Assembly (NCBI GenBank): GCA_045577755.1
Contig: JAZNJA010000124.1
Coordinates: forward strand, 1-10,928
DNA length: 10,928 nucleotides
Direction: 5' to 3'
Source: CAMEON01 sp045577755
GTDB lineage: Bacteria > Bacillota > Clostridia > Oscillospirales > CAG-272
The first letter of the stretch is position 1. Each line of letters begins with the position of its first letter. The translations under genes and the position numbers were made by a program. Positions 1-5,618 of this stretch are shown here, piece by piece. The notes under the pieces were generated by a model that saw only the letters and a program-made list of their open reading frames with translations, ran no database searches and was not told the DNA's origin.

Positions 1-7
1 TGGACAT

Positions 8-15
8 CCTCCTTT
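8..15 (-). promoter_or_regulatory. ribosome binding site of a gene starting just outside the left edge
   Basis: The minus strand reads AAAGGAGG at 15-8, followed by ATGTCCA to the edge. The ATG at 7-5 touches the Shine-Dalgarno directly, too close for a normal start. The expected 7-9 nt spacing puts the true start codon at or just beyond the window edge. Together with the promoter at 76-48 this marks the 5' end of an unseen leftward gene. Confidence 0.5.
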
Positions 16-47
16 GTTATTTTTGATTTGGTTGGCAGACCTCTTTC

Positions 48-76
48 ATTATAACATCGGAGGATTTTTTTGTCCA
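48..76 (-). promoter_or_regulatory. sigma-A type promoter of a leftward gene outside the window
   Basis: On the minus strand a -35 box TGGACA (76-71) and a perfect -10 box TATAAT (53-48) are separated by 17 bp, the same geometry as the other promoters in this window. Transcription would start near position 41 and run left past position 1. A strong ribosome binding site follows at 15-8, which supports the call. The gene itself is not visible. Confidence 0.6.
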
Positions 77-103
77 TATGCTTGTAGCTGAAGCTCTTCT
101 CCT

Positions 104-129
104 CCCCCGGCATAGCCGGGGGTTTATTT
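104..129 (+). terminator. terminator-like hairpin with no visible upstream gene
   Basis: CCCCCGGC (104-111), loop ATA, GCCGGGGG (115-122), then TTTATTT. This is a perfect 8-bp GC stem followed by a T-rich run in the rightward direction. No rightward gene precedes it, and on the other strand no T-run follows. It may be part of the structured element rather than a working terminator. Confidence 0.4.
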
Positions 130-146
130 GGCTGTTACCAAACGGG

Positions 147-165
147 TGAAGGGCGAAGCCCTTCA
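147..165. repeat. perfect hairpin, left partner of 461-487
   Basis: TGAAGGGC (147-154), loop GAA, GCCCTTCA (158-165): a perfect 8-bp inverted repeat. Its TGAAGGG core recurs in the larger hairpin at 461-487, where the loop is TTC, the reverse complement of GAA. Confidence 0.6.
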
Positions 166-320
166 TTAAAGAGTGGTGGCCGGCAGTGCCGAGGGTGGCC
201 GCCGCAACACGAGAGCAGGCAAATATTCGAAGTTGCTTGTTGCGGTCTACAAATGCCGCTAAAGCAGCATTTGTCCGTGGTGCGGCTTGTATAGAAACGC
301 CTCGGCGCGCACCGGTAGGT

Positions 321-400
321 GCAAGAAAATTGCTGTGAGCCAATAGGATTTTAGCAATTTCTTTGTTCCGTATGTTTCTCGTTATAGCCAATTTTCTTGC
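321..400. repeat. 12-bp perfect inverted repeat pair
   Basis: The arm GCAAGAAAATTG at 321-332 is matched exactly by CAATTTTCTTGC at 389-400, with 56 nt between. The AT-rich arms stand out against GC-rich surroundings and could close a long stem inside the structured element. AGCAATTTC at 353-361 also resembles the right arm. Confidence 0.6.
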
Positions 401-460
401 GGCTACCGCCGCGCGTCAGGGCGCTCAAGGCCGCCCCCGACACCGCCGGCCTTCGTGATA

Positions 461-487
461 GGTGAAGGGGGCTTCGCCCCCTTCACC
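461..487. repeat. perfect 12-bp hairpin
   Basis: GGTGAAGGGGGC (461-472), loop TTC, GCCCCCTTCACC (476-487): an exact 12-bp palindromic stem, the strongest single hairpin in the window. No T-run follows on either strand, so it does not look like an intrinsic terminator. It sits at the right end of the structured element. Confidence 0.65.
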
Positions 488-545
488 CCCCGAAAAGCAG
501 AAACCCAACACACCGACAAACCCAAATTTGAACTCTCACCATATC

Positions 546-590
546 AAAAACACGAGATACAGCAGGGTCGTTCCCTATCTTGTATCTCGT
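546..590 (-). terminator. probable terminator of the GH3 gene, built partly from a tandem repeat
   Basis: Read on the minus strand, ACGAGATACA (590-581) pairs perfectly with TGTATCTCGT (561-552). A small inner AGGG/CCCT stem sits inside, and the outer stem is followed by G and then TTTTT (550-546). It lies just downstream of the GH3 stop codon at 613, the expected place for its terminator. The stem is AT-richer than the other terminators here, and its 5' arm is one copy of the TATCTTG-type tandem repeat. Confidence 0.55.
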
Positions 591-611
591 ATCTTTGTAT
601 CTTGTATCTTG
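576..611. repeat. five-copy TATCTTG tandem repeat
   Basis: Units are TATCTTG (576-582), TATCTCG (583-589), TATCTTTG (590-597), TATCTTG (598-604) and TATCTTG (605-611). The array ends two bases before the GH3 stop codon, so it lies in the 3' untranslated region of that gene, where the message reads CAAGATA repeated. The second unit supplies one arm of the terminator-like stem at 546-590. The array is too short and spacer-free to be a CRISPR. Confidence 0.8.
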
Positions 612-612
612 A

Positions 613-1623
613 TCAGATGATCCCAAACTCTGCCTTCAGCTTCAGCACACGGAGAACCGACTCGTCAATTCTCTCCTCGGTAATGACCCCCTCGCGGACG
701 GCGTCCAGGACGGCGGGGACCTGCTTCCGGTAGGTGGAGCAGCACAAGAGATCATTGCCCGAGAGGACGGCCTGCACCGCCGAGGCGCGGTCACCCGTGT
801 AGAGGGTGATGGCGTTCATGTCCAAAGAGTCGGTCATGATGACGCCCTCAAAGCCCAGGTCCTCGCGGAGGAGCTTGTGGACGGCGGGGGAGAGGGAGGC
901 GGGGATGTCGGGATCCATGCAGGAGACCATGTTGTGGGCGATCATGACGATGGGAGCGCCCGCCTCGATGCCCGCTATGAAGGGCTTGAGGTCACAGGTC
1001 ATGAACTGCTCCATGGTGCGGTCGTCGTGGGCGATGGAGGTGTGGGTGTCCACGTTGTCGCCGTAGCCGGGGAAATGCTTGATGCTGCCCACCATCTTGC
1101 AGTCGTTCATGGCGGTGACCACCGTCTTGGCGTAGACCGCGGCGGCGTCGGGATCGTGGCTGAAGGTGCGGTCGAAGATGAAGCACGCGGGATCAGCCGA
1201 CAGGTCCAGCACGGGGGCGTAGTTGAAGTTGACCCCCAGGTCCCGGAGGAATTCGCACTTCTCGCGGGTATCGGCGTCGATGCGCTCGTAGCCGCCCTCG
1301 GCGAAGAGGTCGCGGGGGGACTTGAAATTGGTCTCACGGAAGGCAGGGAACTTGGAGGCTCTGACCACCCGTCCGCCCTCGCAGTCCACGGCGATGAAGG
1401 GGTTCAGCTTGGCCGCCTCGCGGTAGGAGGCCATGAGAGCGCGGATCTCCTCGGGGGTGCGGTGCTCGTAGTCGCAGGCGTAGAGGGTGAAGCCACCCAG
1501 ATGATAGTCGGTGATAGCCTTCATGGCTTCCCCGTCATCCTGGGGACGGCGGGCAACGAAGAGCTGGCCGACCTTTTCTTCCAAGGTCATGGCAGCCAGA
1601 ATGGTCTGCAGTCGCTGATTCAT
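613..1623 (-). CDS. glycoside hydrolase family 3 protein, NagZ-like beta-N-acetylhexosaminidase
   Basis: This 336-residue protein is a single-domain family 3 glycosidase; the family removes beta-linked N-acetylglucosamine or related sugars from glycan or cell-wall fragments. Visible motifs are MTLEEKVGQLF near residue 12, DCEGGRV (80-86, substrate pocket), KHFPGYGD (182-189), D-T-H (192-194, matching the Asp-His general acid/base pair typical of NagZ enzymes) and MTDSLDM (262-268) with the predicted nucleophile Asp265. No signal peptide is present, so it probably acts in the cytoplasm, as in muropeptide recycling. The start at 1623 is chosen because AGGAG lies 7 nt upstream; an in-frame ATG 21 nt further up lacks this. 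The length suits the one-domain NagZ type. A promoter (1704-1676) and a terminator (590-546) make it a single-gene unit, divergent from the tRNA. The family is clear; the exact sugar is inferred. Confidence 0.92.
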   Translation of the reverse strand: MNQRLQTILAAMTLEEKVGQLFVARRPQDDGEAMKAITDYHLGGFTLYACDYEHRTPEEIRALMASYREAAKLNPFIAVDCEGGRVVRASKFPAFRETNFKSPRDLFAEGGYERIDADTREKCEFLRDLGVNFNYAPVLDLSADPACFIFDRTFSHDPDAAAVYAKTVVTAMNDCKMVGSIKHFPGYGDNVDTHTSIAHDDRTMEQFMTCDLKPFIAGIEAGAPIVMIAHNMVSCMDPDIPASLSPAVHKLLREDLGFEGVIMTDSLDMNAITLYTGDRASAVQAVLSGNDLLCCSTYRKQVPAVLDAVREGVITEERIDESVLRVLKLKAEFGII

Positions 1624-1675
1624 ATGCGGTCTCCTTTTCGGCACATAGCCCCACAGAGGGCGGTCTTATAGGTCA

Positions 1676-1704
1676 ATTGTACACCATTCCGGCCATTTTG
1701 TCAA
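1676..1704 (-). promoter_or_regulatory. sigma-A promoter of the GH3 gene
   Basis: Minus strand: perfect -35 TTGACA (1704-1699), 17-bp spacer, -10 TACAAT (1681-1676). Predicted start near 1669, giving a leader of about 46 nt before the ATG at 1623. It is divergent from, and about 80 bp away from, the tRNA promoter at 1784. Confidence 0.85.
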
Positions 1705-1783
1705 GGGATACCGCTGATTTCTCTTCCCTTTTCCGACGCCGCAAAAAACCTGAAAATTCCTTGATTTTTTTCCAAAAAAACAC

Positions 1784-1812
1784 TTGACAAATCCGACGAG
1801 ATATGCTATAAT
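1784..1812 (+). promoter_or_regulatory. consensus promoter of tRNA-Thr
   Basis: TTGACA (1784-1789), 17-bp spacer, TATAAT (1807-1812), with an extended -10 TGC just before it (1804-1806). This matches the full sigma-A consensus, as expected for a stable RNA. The predicted start lies about 15 nt before the mature tRNA 5' end. Confidence 0.93.
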
Positions 1813-1833
1813 AGGCAAGTCGCATGAATGTGT

Positions 1834-1909
1834 GCTGATATAGCTCAGTCGGTAGAGCACCTCATTGGTAATGAGGAGGTCATCAGTTCGAATCTGATTA
1901 TCAGCTCCA
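1834..1909 (+). tRNA. tRNA-Thr, anticodon GGT, with encoded CCA
   Basis: A complete cloverleaf can be drawn. The acceptor GCTGATA (1834-1840) pairs with TATCAGC (1899-1905). The D stem is GCTC/GAGC (1843-1846, 1855-1858). The anticodon stem CCTCA/TGAGG (1860-1864, 1872-1876) holds anticodon GGT at 1867-1869. The T stem ATCAG/CTGAT (1882-1886, 1894-1898) holds the loop TTCGAAT. The discriminator is T1906 and CCA is encoded at 1907-1909. The GGT anticodon reads ACC and ACU, so this is threonine. It is a single-gene unit with its own promoter and terminator. Confidence 0.98.
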
Positions 1910-1913
1910 AAAG

Positions 1914-1938
1914 CCCGAGGGTAACACCTCGGGTTTTT
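1914..1938 (+). terminator. intrinsic terminator of tRNA-Thr
   Basis: CCCGAGG (1914-1920), loop GTAACA, CCTCGGG (1927-1933), then TTTTT. A perfect 7-bp stem directly after the tRNA. Confidence 0.92.
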
Positions 1939-1972
1939 GTGTGAAAAACCAAAAGATTTTTTCGGAAACCTA

Positions 1973-2001
1973 TTGACAAATTCGGAAAAATCGGGTATAA
2001 T
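1973..2001 (+). promoter_or_regulatory. consensus promoter of rpsU
   Basis: TTGACA (1973-1978), 17-bp spacer, TATAAT (1996-2001): both hexamers are perfect. Predicted start near 2008, giving a leader of roughly 80 nt before rpsU. Confidence 0.93.
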
Positions 2002-2012
2002 ATGCAAAGAGT

Positions 2013-2065
2013 TTGCCAAACGGCAAGCGGAACTTTCTGTAAACCGTCGGCAACTATCTCCGGCG
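2013..2065 (+). other. structured rpsU leader with two hairpins
   Basis: The 5' untranslated region of rpsU can form TTGCC/GGCAA (2013-2017, 2022-2026) and CGTCGG/CCGGCG (2045-2050, 2060-2065, one T-G wobble). The second ends about 10 nt before the GGGAGG ribosome binding site. Many ribosomal protein genes use their leaders for feedback control, so a regulatory role is possible, but I do not recognise a named leader class. Confidence 0.4.
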
Positions 2066-2089
2066 TATGCGAGGGGAGGGAAAAAAGTC

Positions 2090-2266
2090 ATGGCAGAAGT
2101 CAAGGTAAAAGAGGGCGAGTCTCTGGACAGTGCTCTCCGCCGCTTCAAGCGTCAGTGCGCACGGTCGAACATCCTGACCGATCTTCGCAAGCGTGAGTAC
2201 TACGAGAAGCCCAGCGTCAAGCGCAAGAAGAAGTCTGAAGCAGCACGCAAGAGAAAGTACAAGTAA
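2090..2266 (+). CDS. rpsU: 30S ribosomal protein S21 (bS21)
   Basis: This 58-residue, strongly basic protein is ribosomal protein S21, a small-subunit protein that sits near the 3' end of 16S rRNA and helps messages start translation. The signature is the N-terminal region with the core SLDSALRRFKRQC (residues 11-23) and the REYYEKPS segment (35-42), followed by a Lys/Arg-rich tail ending RKRKYK. The length is normal for the family. The start ATG at 2090 follows GGGAGG by 9 nt; the upstream in-frame extension has no such site and overlaps the leader. It is a single-gene unit with consensus promoter (1973-2001) and terminator (2281-2303). In many Firmicutes rpsU is followed by yqeY; here it is not. 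Identification is secure. Confidence 0.98.
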   Translation: MAEVKVKEGESLDSALRRFKRQCARSNILTDLRKREYYEKPSVKRKKKSEAARKRKYK

Positions 2267-2280
2267 TTTGTATTCAAAGA

Positions 2281-2303
2281 ACCGTCCTTCGGGGCGGTTT
2301 TTT
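2281..2303 (+). terminator. intrinsic terminator of rpsU
   Basis: ACCGTCC (2281-2287), tetraloop TTCG, GGGCGGT (2292-2298), then a run of T to 2303. It lies 15 nt after the rpsU stop codon; the stem has one T-G wobble and a stable loop. Confidence 0.93.
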
Positions 2304-2345
2304 GATTTTCCGCGACAAATCTTTCCCCCACTTTGGGTATTTCTC

Positions 2346-2374
2346 TTGACTTTTCGGACGAATGGGTGTATAAT
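2346..2374 (+). promoter_or_regulatory. promoter of the small membrane protein gene
   Basis: TTGACT (2346-2351), 17-bp spacer, TATAAT (2369-2374). One base off the -35 consensus, perfect -10. Predicted start near 2381. It may also drive the MATE gene by read-through. Confidence 0.88.
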
Positions 2375-2387
2375 GTCCCGTGAACAG

Positions 2388-2416
2388 ACATAGGTTGGAT
2401 ACGATCCAATGCCTGT
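2388..2416 (+). other. hairpin at the 5' end of the membrane-protein transcript
   Basis: A core stem TTGGAT/ATCCAA (2395-2400, 2404-2409) has loop ACG and is extended outward by AGG/CCT (2392-2394, 2412-2414) across a TG bulge. It begins within about 10 nt of the predicted transcription start and ends before the ribosome binding site at 2426-2431. It could protect the message 5' end; no ligand-binding class is recognised. Confidence 0.45.
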
Positions 2417-2439
2417 ACTTATCTGAGGAGGATGTTATC

Positions 2440-2688
2440 ATGGACATCTTGAAGAAGATTTTTCCCTTGTCCTGGAAGTTCACCGGCTCCGTGGCCAACC
2501 TCGTCATCGGTGTGCTGGTCCACCTGCTGATCGGCATCATCGGCGGCGTGGCCATCGCCCTCGTCGGGATCATTCCCCTGCCCCTGCTGGGCACGATTCT
2601 GAGCCTTGTCGGCGCTCTGATCGACCTGTACGTGGTCGGCGGCATCGTCATCATGTTCCTGGCTCATTTCAAGGTGCTGAAGGACTGA
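2440..2688 (+). CDS. small two-helix membrane protein of unknown function
   Basis: The 82-residue product is very hydrophobic, with two predicted membrane segments at about residues 17-44 and 47-75, separated by a Pro-Leu-Pro turn. It has a short basic N-terminus (MDILKKIF) and ends FKVLKD. Both helices are rich in glycine, as in tightly packed helix pairs. I do not recognise a named family and assign no function. The start at 2440 is set by AGGAGG (2426-2431) 8 nt upstream; a frame extending to 2380 has no such site. It has its own promoter and leader hairpin, and is followed 14 nt after the stop by a terminator-like hairpin, then the MATE exporter. It could be an accessory membrane protein of that exporter or unrelated. 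Confidence 0.85.
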   Translation: MDILKKIFPLSWKFTGSVANLVIGVLVHLLIGIIGGVAIALVGIIPLPLLGTILSLVGALIDLYVVGGIVIMFLAHFKVLKD

Positions 2689-2702
2689 TCTTCCATCACA
2701 AT

Positions 2703-2736
2703 GGGGTCGCCTCTTTTCCCGGCGGCCCCGTTTTTT
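2703..2736 (+). terminator. terminator between the small membrane protein and MATE genes
   Basis: GGGGTCGCC (2703-2711) pairs with GGCGGCCCC (2721-2729) with one T-G wobble, followed by G and six T (2731-2736). It comes 14 nt after one stop codon and 21 nt before the next start. As I see no promoter in the gap, it may be leaky and lower MATE expression relative to the first gene. Confidence 0.85.
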
Positions 2737-2757
2737 ACGCAAAGGAAACAGAAATCC

Positions 2758-4173
2758 ATGAAAAAGCTTCAACTCGTCAAGGACCGCTCCTTCTATAAGA
2801 GCTTCTTCTCCATCTGGTCGGTGCTGGTCCTCCACAATATCATCACCCTGGGTGTCAATCTCCTGGACAACGTCATGGTCAGCGCCTACAGCGAGGCCGC
2901 CATGGCGGGGGTCAGCGCCGTCAACCAGGTGCAGTTCCTCTTCCAGCAGCTCATGCTGGGGGCGGGGGACGCCGCCGTGGTGCTGGGGAGCCAGTACTGG
3001 GGGCAGAAGCGTACACAGCCCATCAGGCGCTTCGCTGTGAGCGTTTTACTTTTGGGCGGGGTGCTGTCCCTTCTCTTCTTCGCGGTATCGGCCATTGCCC
3101 CCGCCGCCGTGGTCTCTCTCTTCACCGACGATCCCGCTATCCATGCCGCGGGCGTGGAGTATCTGCGGATCATGAAGTATTCCTTCCCTGTTTTCGCCTT
3201 CACCAGCCTCTTACTGGCGGTGCTGCGCAGTGTGGAGACGGTGCGCATCGGGTTCTGGGTCTCCATCTCCACCCTGCTGGTCAACGGCGGACTCAACTAT
3301 CTCCTCATTGAGGGTCACCTGGGCTTCCCCCGCCTGGGGGTTACGGGTGCGGCGGTCGCTACCCTGGCGGCGCGGGTGGTGGAGCTTTGCGTGGTGGTGG
3401 TCTACCTCCTCTGCATGGACAAAAAGCTCTCCTGGCATGTCCGCGATTTCTTTACCTGGGACAAGCTCCTGGCCAAGGACTACCTGAAGCTTTCGCGCTC
3501 CTTCCTTCTGACCTCCCTCCTCTTCGGCGGTGCGGTCATGCTCCAGACCGTCATTCTGGGTCACATGGAGGAGACGGGGGGCGGCGGCTCCACCATCGCG
3601 GCCAACTCCATCGCCTCCACCCTCTACCAGATGCTCAAGGTGGCCATCGTGGGTGCCTCCTCGGCGGCGGCTGTGCTGATTGGAAAAGCGATCGGGAGCG
3701 GCAAAATGGAGGACATCAAGTCCTATGCCCGGACCCTCCAGCTCATGTTCGTGGGCATTGGGGTCTGCACCTCCACCGCCCTGTTTCTGCTCCGCGTTCC
3801 CGTGGTCGGACTCTACACCGTCATCTCCCCCGATCTCTCCCCGGAGACCGCCAAAATGGCAACGGATTTTCTGACCGTCCTTTGCGTGACCGGCTTCGGA
3901 ACCGCCTATCAGATGCCGGTCGCCACGGGCATCATCCGCGGCGGCGGCGACGGGAGATTCGTTCTCATCAACGATCTCATCAGCATATGGGGCATCGTGC
4001 TGCCCGTTTCCTTCCTGGCGGCCTTTGTCCTCAAGTGGCCTCCCGTGGCGGTCATTGCCTGCCTCAACGCCGATCAGGTCTTCAAGTGCGGCGCGGCCTG
4101 TATCAAGGTGAACCGATACACCTGGATGAAAAAGCTCACCCGTACCGCCGAGGGTTCCGAAGAGGCGCGGTAA
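2758..4173 (+). CDS. MATE family efflux transporter
   Basis: The 471-residue polytopic membrane protein belongs to the multidrug and toxic compound extrusion (MATE) family, cation-driven antiporters that export drugs or metabolites. Family features are the N-terminal segment LGVNLLDNVMVSAYSE (about residues 31-46), the following SAVNQVQFLFQQL stretch (53-65), and repetition of the pattern in the second half (about residue 240 onward), as in the two six-helix bundles typical of MATE. RGGGDGRFVLIND in the C-terminal half is also characteristic. Length fits the usual 440-480 residues. The start ATG at 2758 is preceded by AAAGGAAA; an ATG at 2701 lies upstream of the terminator hairpin and would put that hairpin inside the gene, so it is rejected. 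A terminator follows at 4185-4209. The substrate cannot be told from the sequence. Confidence 0.93.
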   Translation: MKKLQLVKDRSFYKSFFSIWSVLVLHNIITLGVNLLDNVMVSAYSEAAMAGVSAVNQVQFLFQQLMLGAGDAAVVLGSQYWGQKRTQPIRRFAVSVLLLGGVLSLLFFAVSAIAPAAVVSLFTDDPAIHAAGVEYLRIMKYSFPVFAFTSLLLAVLRSVETVRIGFWVSISTLLVNGGLNYLLIEGHLGFPRLGVTGAAVATLAARVVELCVVVVYLLCMDKKLSWHVRDFFTWDKLLAKDYLKLSRSFLLTSLLFGGAVMLQTVILGHMEETGGGGSTIAANSIASTLYQMLKVAIVGASSAAAVLIGKAIGSGKMEDIKSYARTLQLMFVGIGVCTSTALFLLRVPVVGLYTVISPDLSPETAKMATDFLTVLCVTGFGTAYQMPVATGIIRGGGDGRFVLINDLISIWGIVLPVSFLAAFVLKWPPVAVIACLNADQVFKCGAACIKVNRYTWMKKLTRTAEGSEEAR

Positions 4174-4184
4174 CCGTATCCCAA

Positions 4185-4209
4185 GCGGGCTCGAAAGAGC
4201 CCGCTTTTT
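4185..4209 (+). terminator. intrinsic terminator of the MATE gene
   Basis: GCGGGCTC (4185-4192), GAAA loop, GAGCCCGC (4197-4204), then TTTTT and a further T-rich stretch. A perfect 8-bp stem 11 nt after the stop codon. Confidence 0.95.
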
Positions 4210-4227
4210 CTTTTTTGCCATTTTCTG

Positions 4228-4256
4228 TTGACAGTTTTCACAGAATATGCTATAAT
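4228..4256 (+). promoter_or_regulatory. consensus promoter of the surface-glycan operon
   Basis: TTGACA (4228-4233), 17-bp spacer, TATAAT (4251-4256) with extended -10 TGC (4248-4250). Both hexamers are perfect, pointing to strong, constitutive-looking sigma-A expression. Predicted start near 4263. Confidence 0.93.
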
Positions 4257-4264
4257 TTTCACAT

Positions 4265-4276
4265 CCGCTTGAGCGG
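4265..4276 (+). other. short hairpin at the predicted transcript 5' end
   Basis: CCGC (4265-4268), TTGA, GCGG (4273-4276), a perfect 4-bp stem that would sit within a few bases of the transcription start. Like the hairpin at 2388-2416, it could shield the message 5' end. It could also be a small operator palindrome placed just after the -10 box. Confidence 0.35.
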
Positions 4277-4303
4277 TATGCCCAATGATAAGGAGATACG
4301 ATC

Positions 4304-5611
4304 ATGAACAAGAAACGTTTTGCACTCATGCTGGCTCTCTGCCTGCTCATCGGTCTGTTTTCGGTGACCGCCGCGGCGGAGGAGGGGGCGGACAGCGAGC
4401 TGATCCTCATCTTCGAGGAGAGCTTTGAGGAATACCAAAAGGACGTCAACGTCAGCTCCACCCTGATGCCCGACTTCTTCATCAACGATGCCAACGCCAT
4501 CGGCGACGGCTACATCAAGGTGATCGAGGCGGGAAGCGGCAACCTGTACCTCCAGTCCCACGTCTTCACCCAGGTCTACTCCGCCACCCCCATCGTGGGC
4601 GCGTATGAGTTCTCGCTGGACGTGCTGGAGTGCCAGGGTAAGGCCCAGAGCGGAATTTTCATCCGCGCTCCCAAGACCAACGCGGCCTACTACGAGGCGG
4701 ACGGGCACCCCGACACCTCCACCTGCCAGGCGGGTCTGTTCCTCTACGCCCACGGCAGTGACCTGGGGGTCAACGTCAAGACCTACGACGAGAAGGCCTC
4801 CGGCACCGCTTACCTGCAAAATAACACCGTCACCTTCCCCCTCCCCGAGGGGGCTGCCTACCCTTACACCGTCCGCGTGGTGGATACCGCTTCCGAGATC
4901 TCTGTCTTTGTAAACGATACCCTCATCTGCCGCGTAGCCTATGCCGACCCCGGTCAGGTCTATGGGAAGCATGAGTCCGAGGGTAAGTTCTTCGGCTCGG
5001 CCAAGCTCTTTGACGCCGAGGGCAAGGAGCTGGCCTCCTATACCGATCCCCTGCTGTCCAGCGACGGCTCCTACGTCGGCTGGGCCACTCGTGCCGCCAA
5101 TATGAGCGTGGACAATATCACCGTGAAGGCAGAGGCCGCTTACCGGACCCTTCTGGCCATCAATAAGCTCCCCTCCAAGGTCACCGAGAAGAACATGGAG
5201 GACGCCAAGGAGATCGCCGCCGAGGCACGGGCTCTGTACGATGCCCTCCCCGAGGACAAGAAGGCTCTGGTCATCAACTTCGGCAAGCTCACCAAGGCCG
5301 AGGACGCCATCGCGGCGCTGGAAGCCGTGACCGAGGCCCCTACTGAGGCTCCCACCGGGCCTCCCACGGAAGCTCCCACCGAAGCTCCCACCGATGAGGT
5401 CACCGAGCCTACCGATACCCCCACCGAGGAGGTCTCCGACGGCAAGACCGAGGCTCCCACCGATCCCGTAACTGAGGAAACCACCGAGGAGCTGACCGGA
5501 TGCGTAGTCTGTACGGTGGACGATTCCCTCGCCATCTGGATCCTCATCGCCATCATGATCGTGGCCGTATGCGCCGCCGCCGGCTTCATTACCGTTAAGG
5601 TAAGAAAGTGA
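4304..5611 (+). CDS. membrane-anchored surface protein with concanavalin-like and helical domains
   Basis: The 435-residue protein is exported and anchored. It has a signal peptide (residues 1-25, cleavage likely after VTAAA); a beta-rich concanavalin A/LamG-like domain (about 31-275) of the kind that binds or processes glycans; a three-helix-like segment (277-342) containing ALYDALPEDKKALV and KAEDAI, a pattern common in clostridial surface proteins; a Thr/Pro/Glu linker of TEAPTEAPT type (343-398); a CVVC pair (400-403); one membrane helix (about 409-428); and a basic tail VKVRK. No LPxTG motif is visible, so anchoring is probably by the helix itself. The start follows AAGGAG by 8 nt. It is the first gene of an operon, 7 nt ahead of the next. 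Its domain 1 resembles part of that neighbour, including the TLICRVAY stretch. Catalytic activity is not evident. Confidence 0.85.
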   Translation: MNKKRFALMLALCLLIGLFSVTAAAEEGADSELILIFEESFEEYQKDVNVSSTLMPDFFINDANAIGDGYIKVIEAGSGNLYLQSHVFTQVYSATPIVGAYEFSLDVLECQGKAQSGIFIRAPKTNAAYYEADGHPDTSTCQAGLFLYAHGSDLGVNVKTYDEKASGTAYLQNNTVTFPLPEGAAYPYTVRVVDTASEISVFVNDTLICRVAYADPGQVYGKHESEGKFFGSAKLFDAEGKELASYTDPLLSSDGSYVGWATRAANMSVDNITVKAEAAYRTLLAINKLPSKVTEKNMEDAKEIAAEARALYDALPEDKKALVINFGKLTKAEDAIAALEAVTEAPTEAPTGPPTEAPTEAPTDEVTEPTDTPTEEVSDGKTEAPTDPVTEETTEELTGCVVCTVDDSLAIWILIAIMIVAVCAAAGFITVKVRK

Positions 5612-5618
5612 GCTCGCC

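Larger units (their letters stand above)
104..487. repeat. structured non-coding element with many inverted repeats
   Basis: I see no credible gene in this stretch, but it is packed with perfect or near-perfect inverted repeats: 104-111/115-122, 147-154/158-165, 181-184/188-191, 249-256/267-274, 309-313/318-322, 321-332/389-400, 399-402/406-409, 427-433/447-453 and 461-472/476-487. A direct repeat GGTGGCCG occurs at 175-182 and 194-201. A minus-strand reading frame crosses it (391 down to 17) but starts at TTG with no ribosome binding site. The outer hairpins at 147-165 and 461-487 have related stems and complementary loops (GAA and TTC), as if they mark the two ends of a unit. It may be a dispersed palindromic repeat or a non-coding RNA; the sequence alone does not decide. 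Confidence 0.5.

Noticed and set aside
576..611. CRISPR-like array
   Set aside because: The units are only 7-8 bp and directly adjacent with no spacers, and no cas genes are nearby.
877..1671. 264-codon plus-strand frame opposite the GH3 gene
   Set aside because: It runs through the GH3 promoter region, has low-complexity Gly/Val/Asp composition, and the opposite strand holds all GH3 catalytic motifs.
1666..2148. 160-codon minus-strand frame over the tRNA and rpsU promoter
   Set aside because: It overlaps a complete tRNA, two promoters, a terminator and the start of rpsU, so it cannot be a real gene.
2701..2757. Upstream ATG start for the MATE protein
   Set aside because: It would place the terminator hairpin (2703-2736) inside the coding region and give an N-terminus unlike the family; ATG 2758 has a ribosome binding site.
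4185..4276. Riboswitch in the leader of the surface operon
   Set aside because: The leader from about 4263 to 4303 is only some 40 nt and holds one 4-bp stem; the larger hairpin upstream is the MATE terminator.
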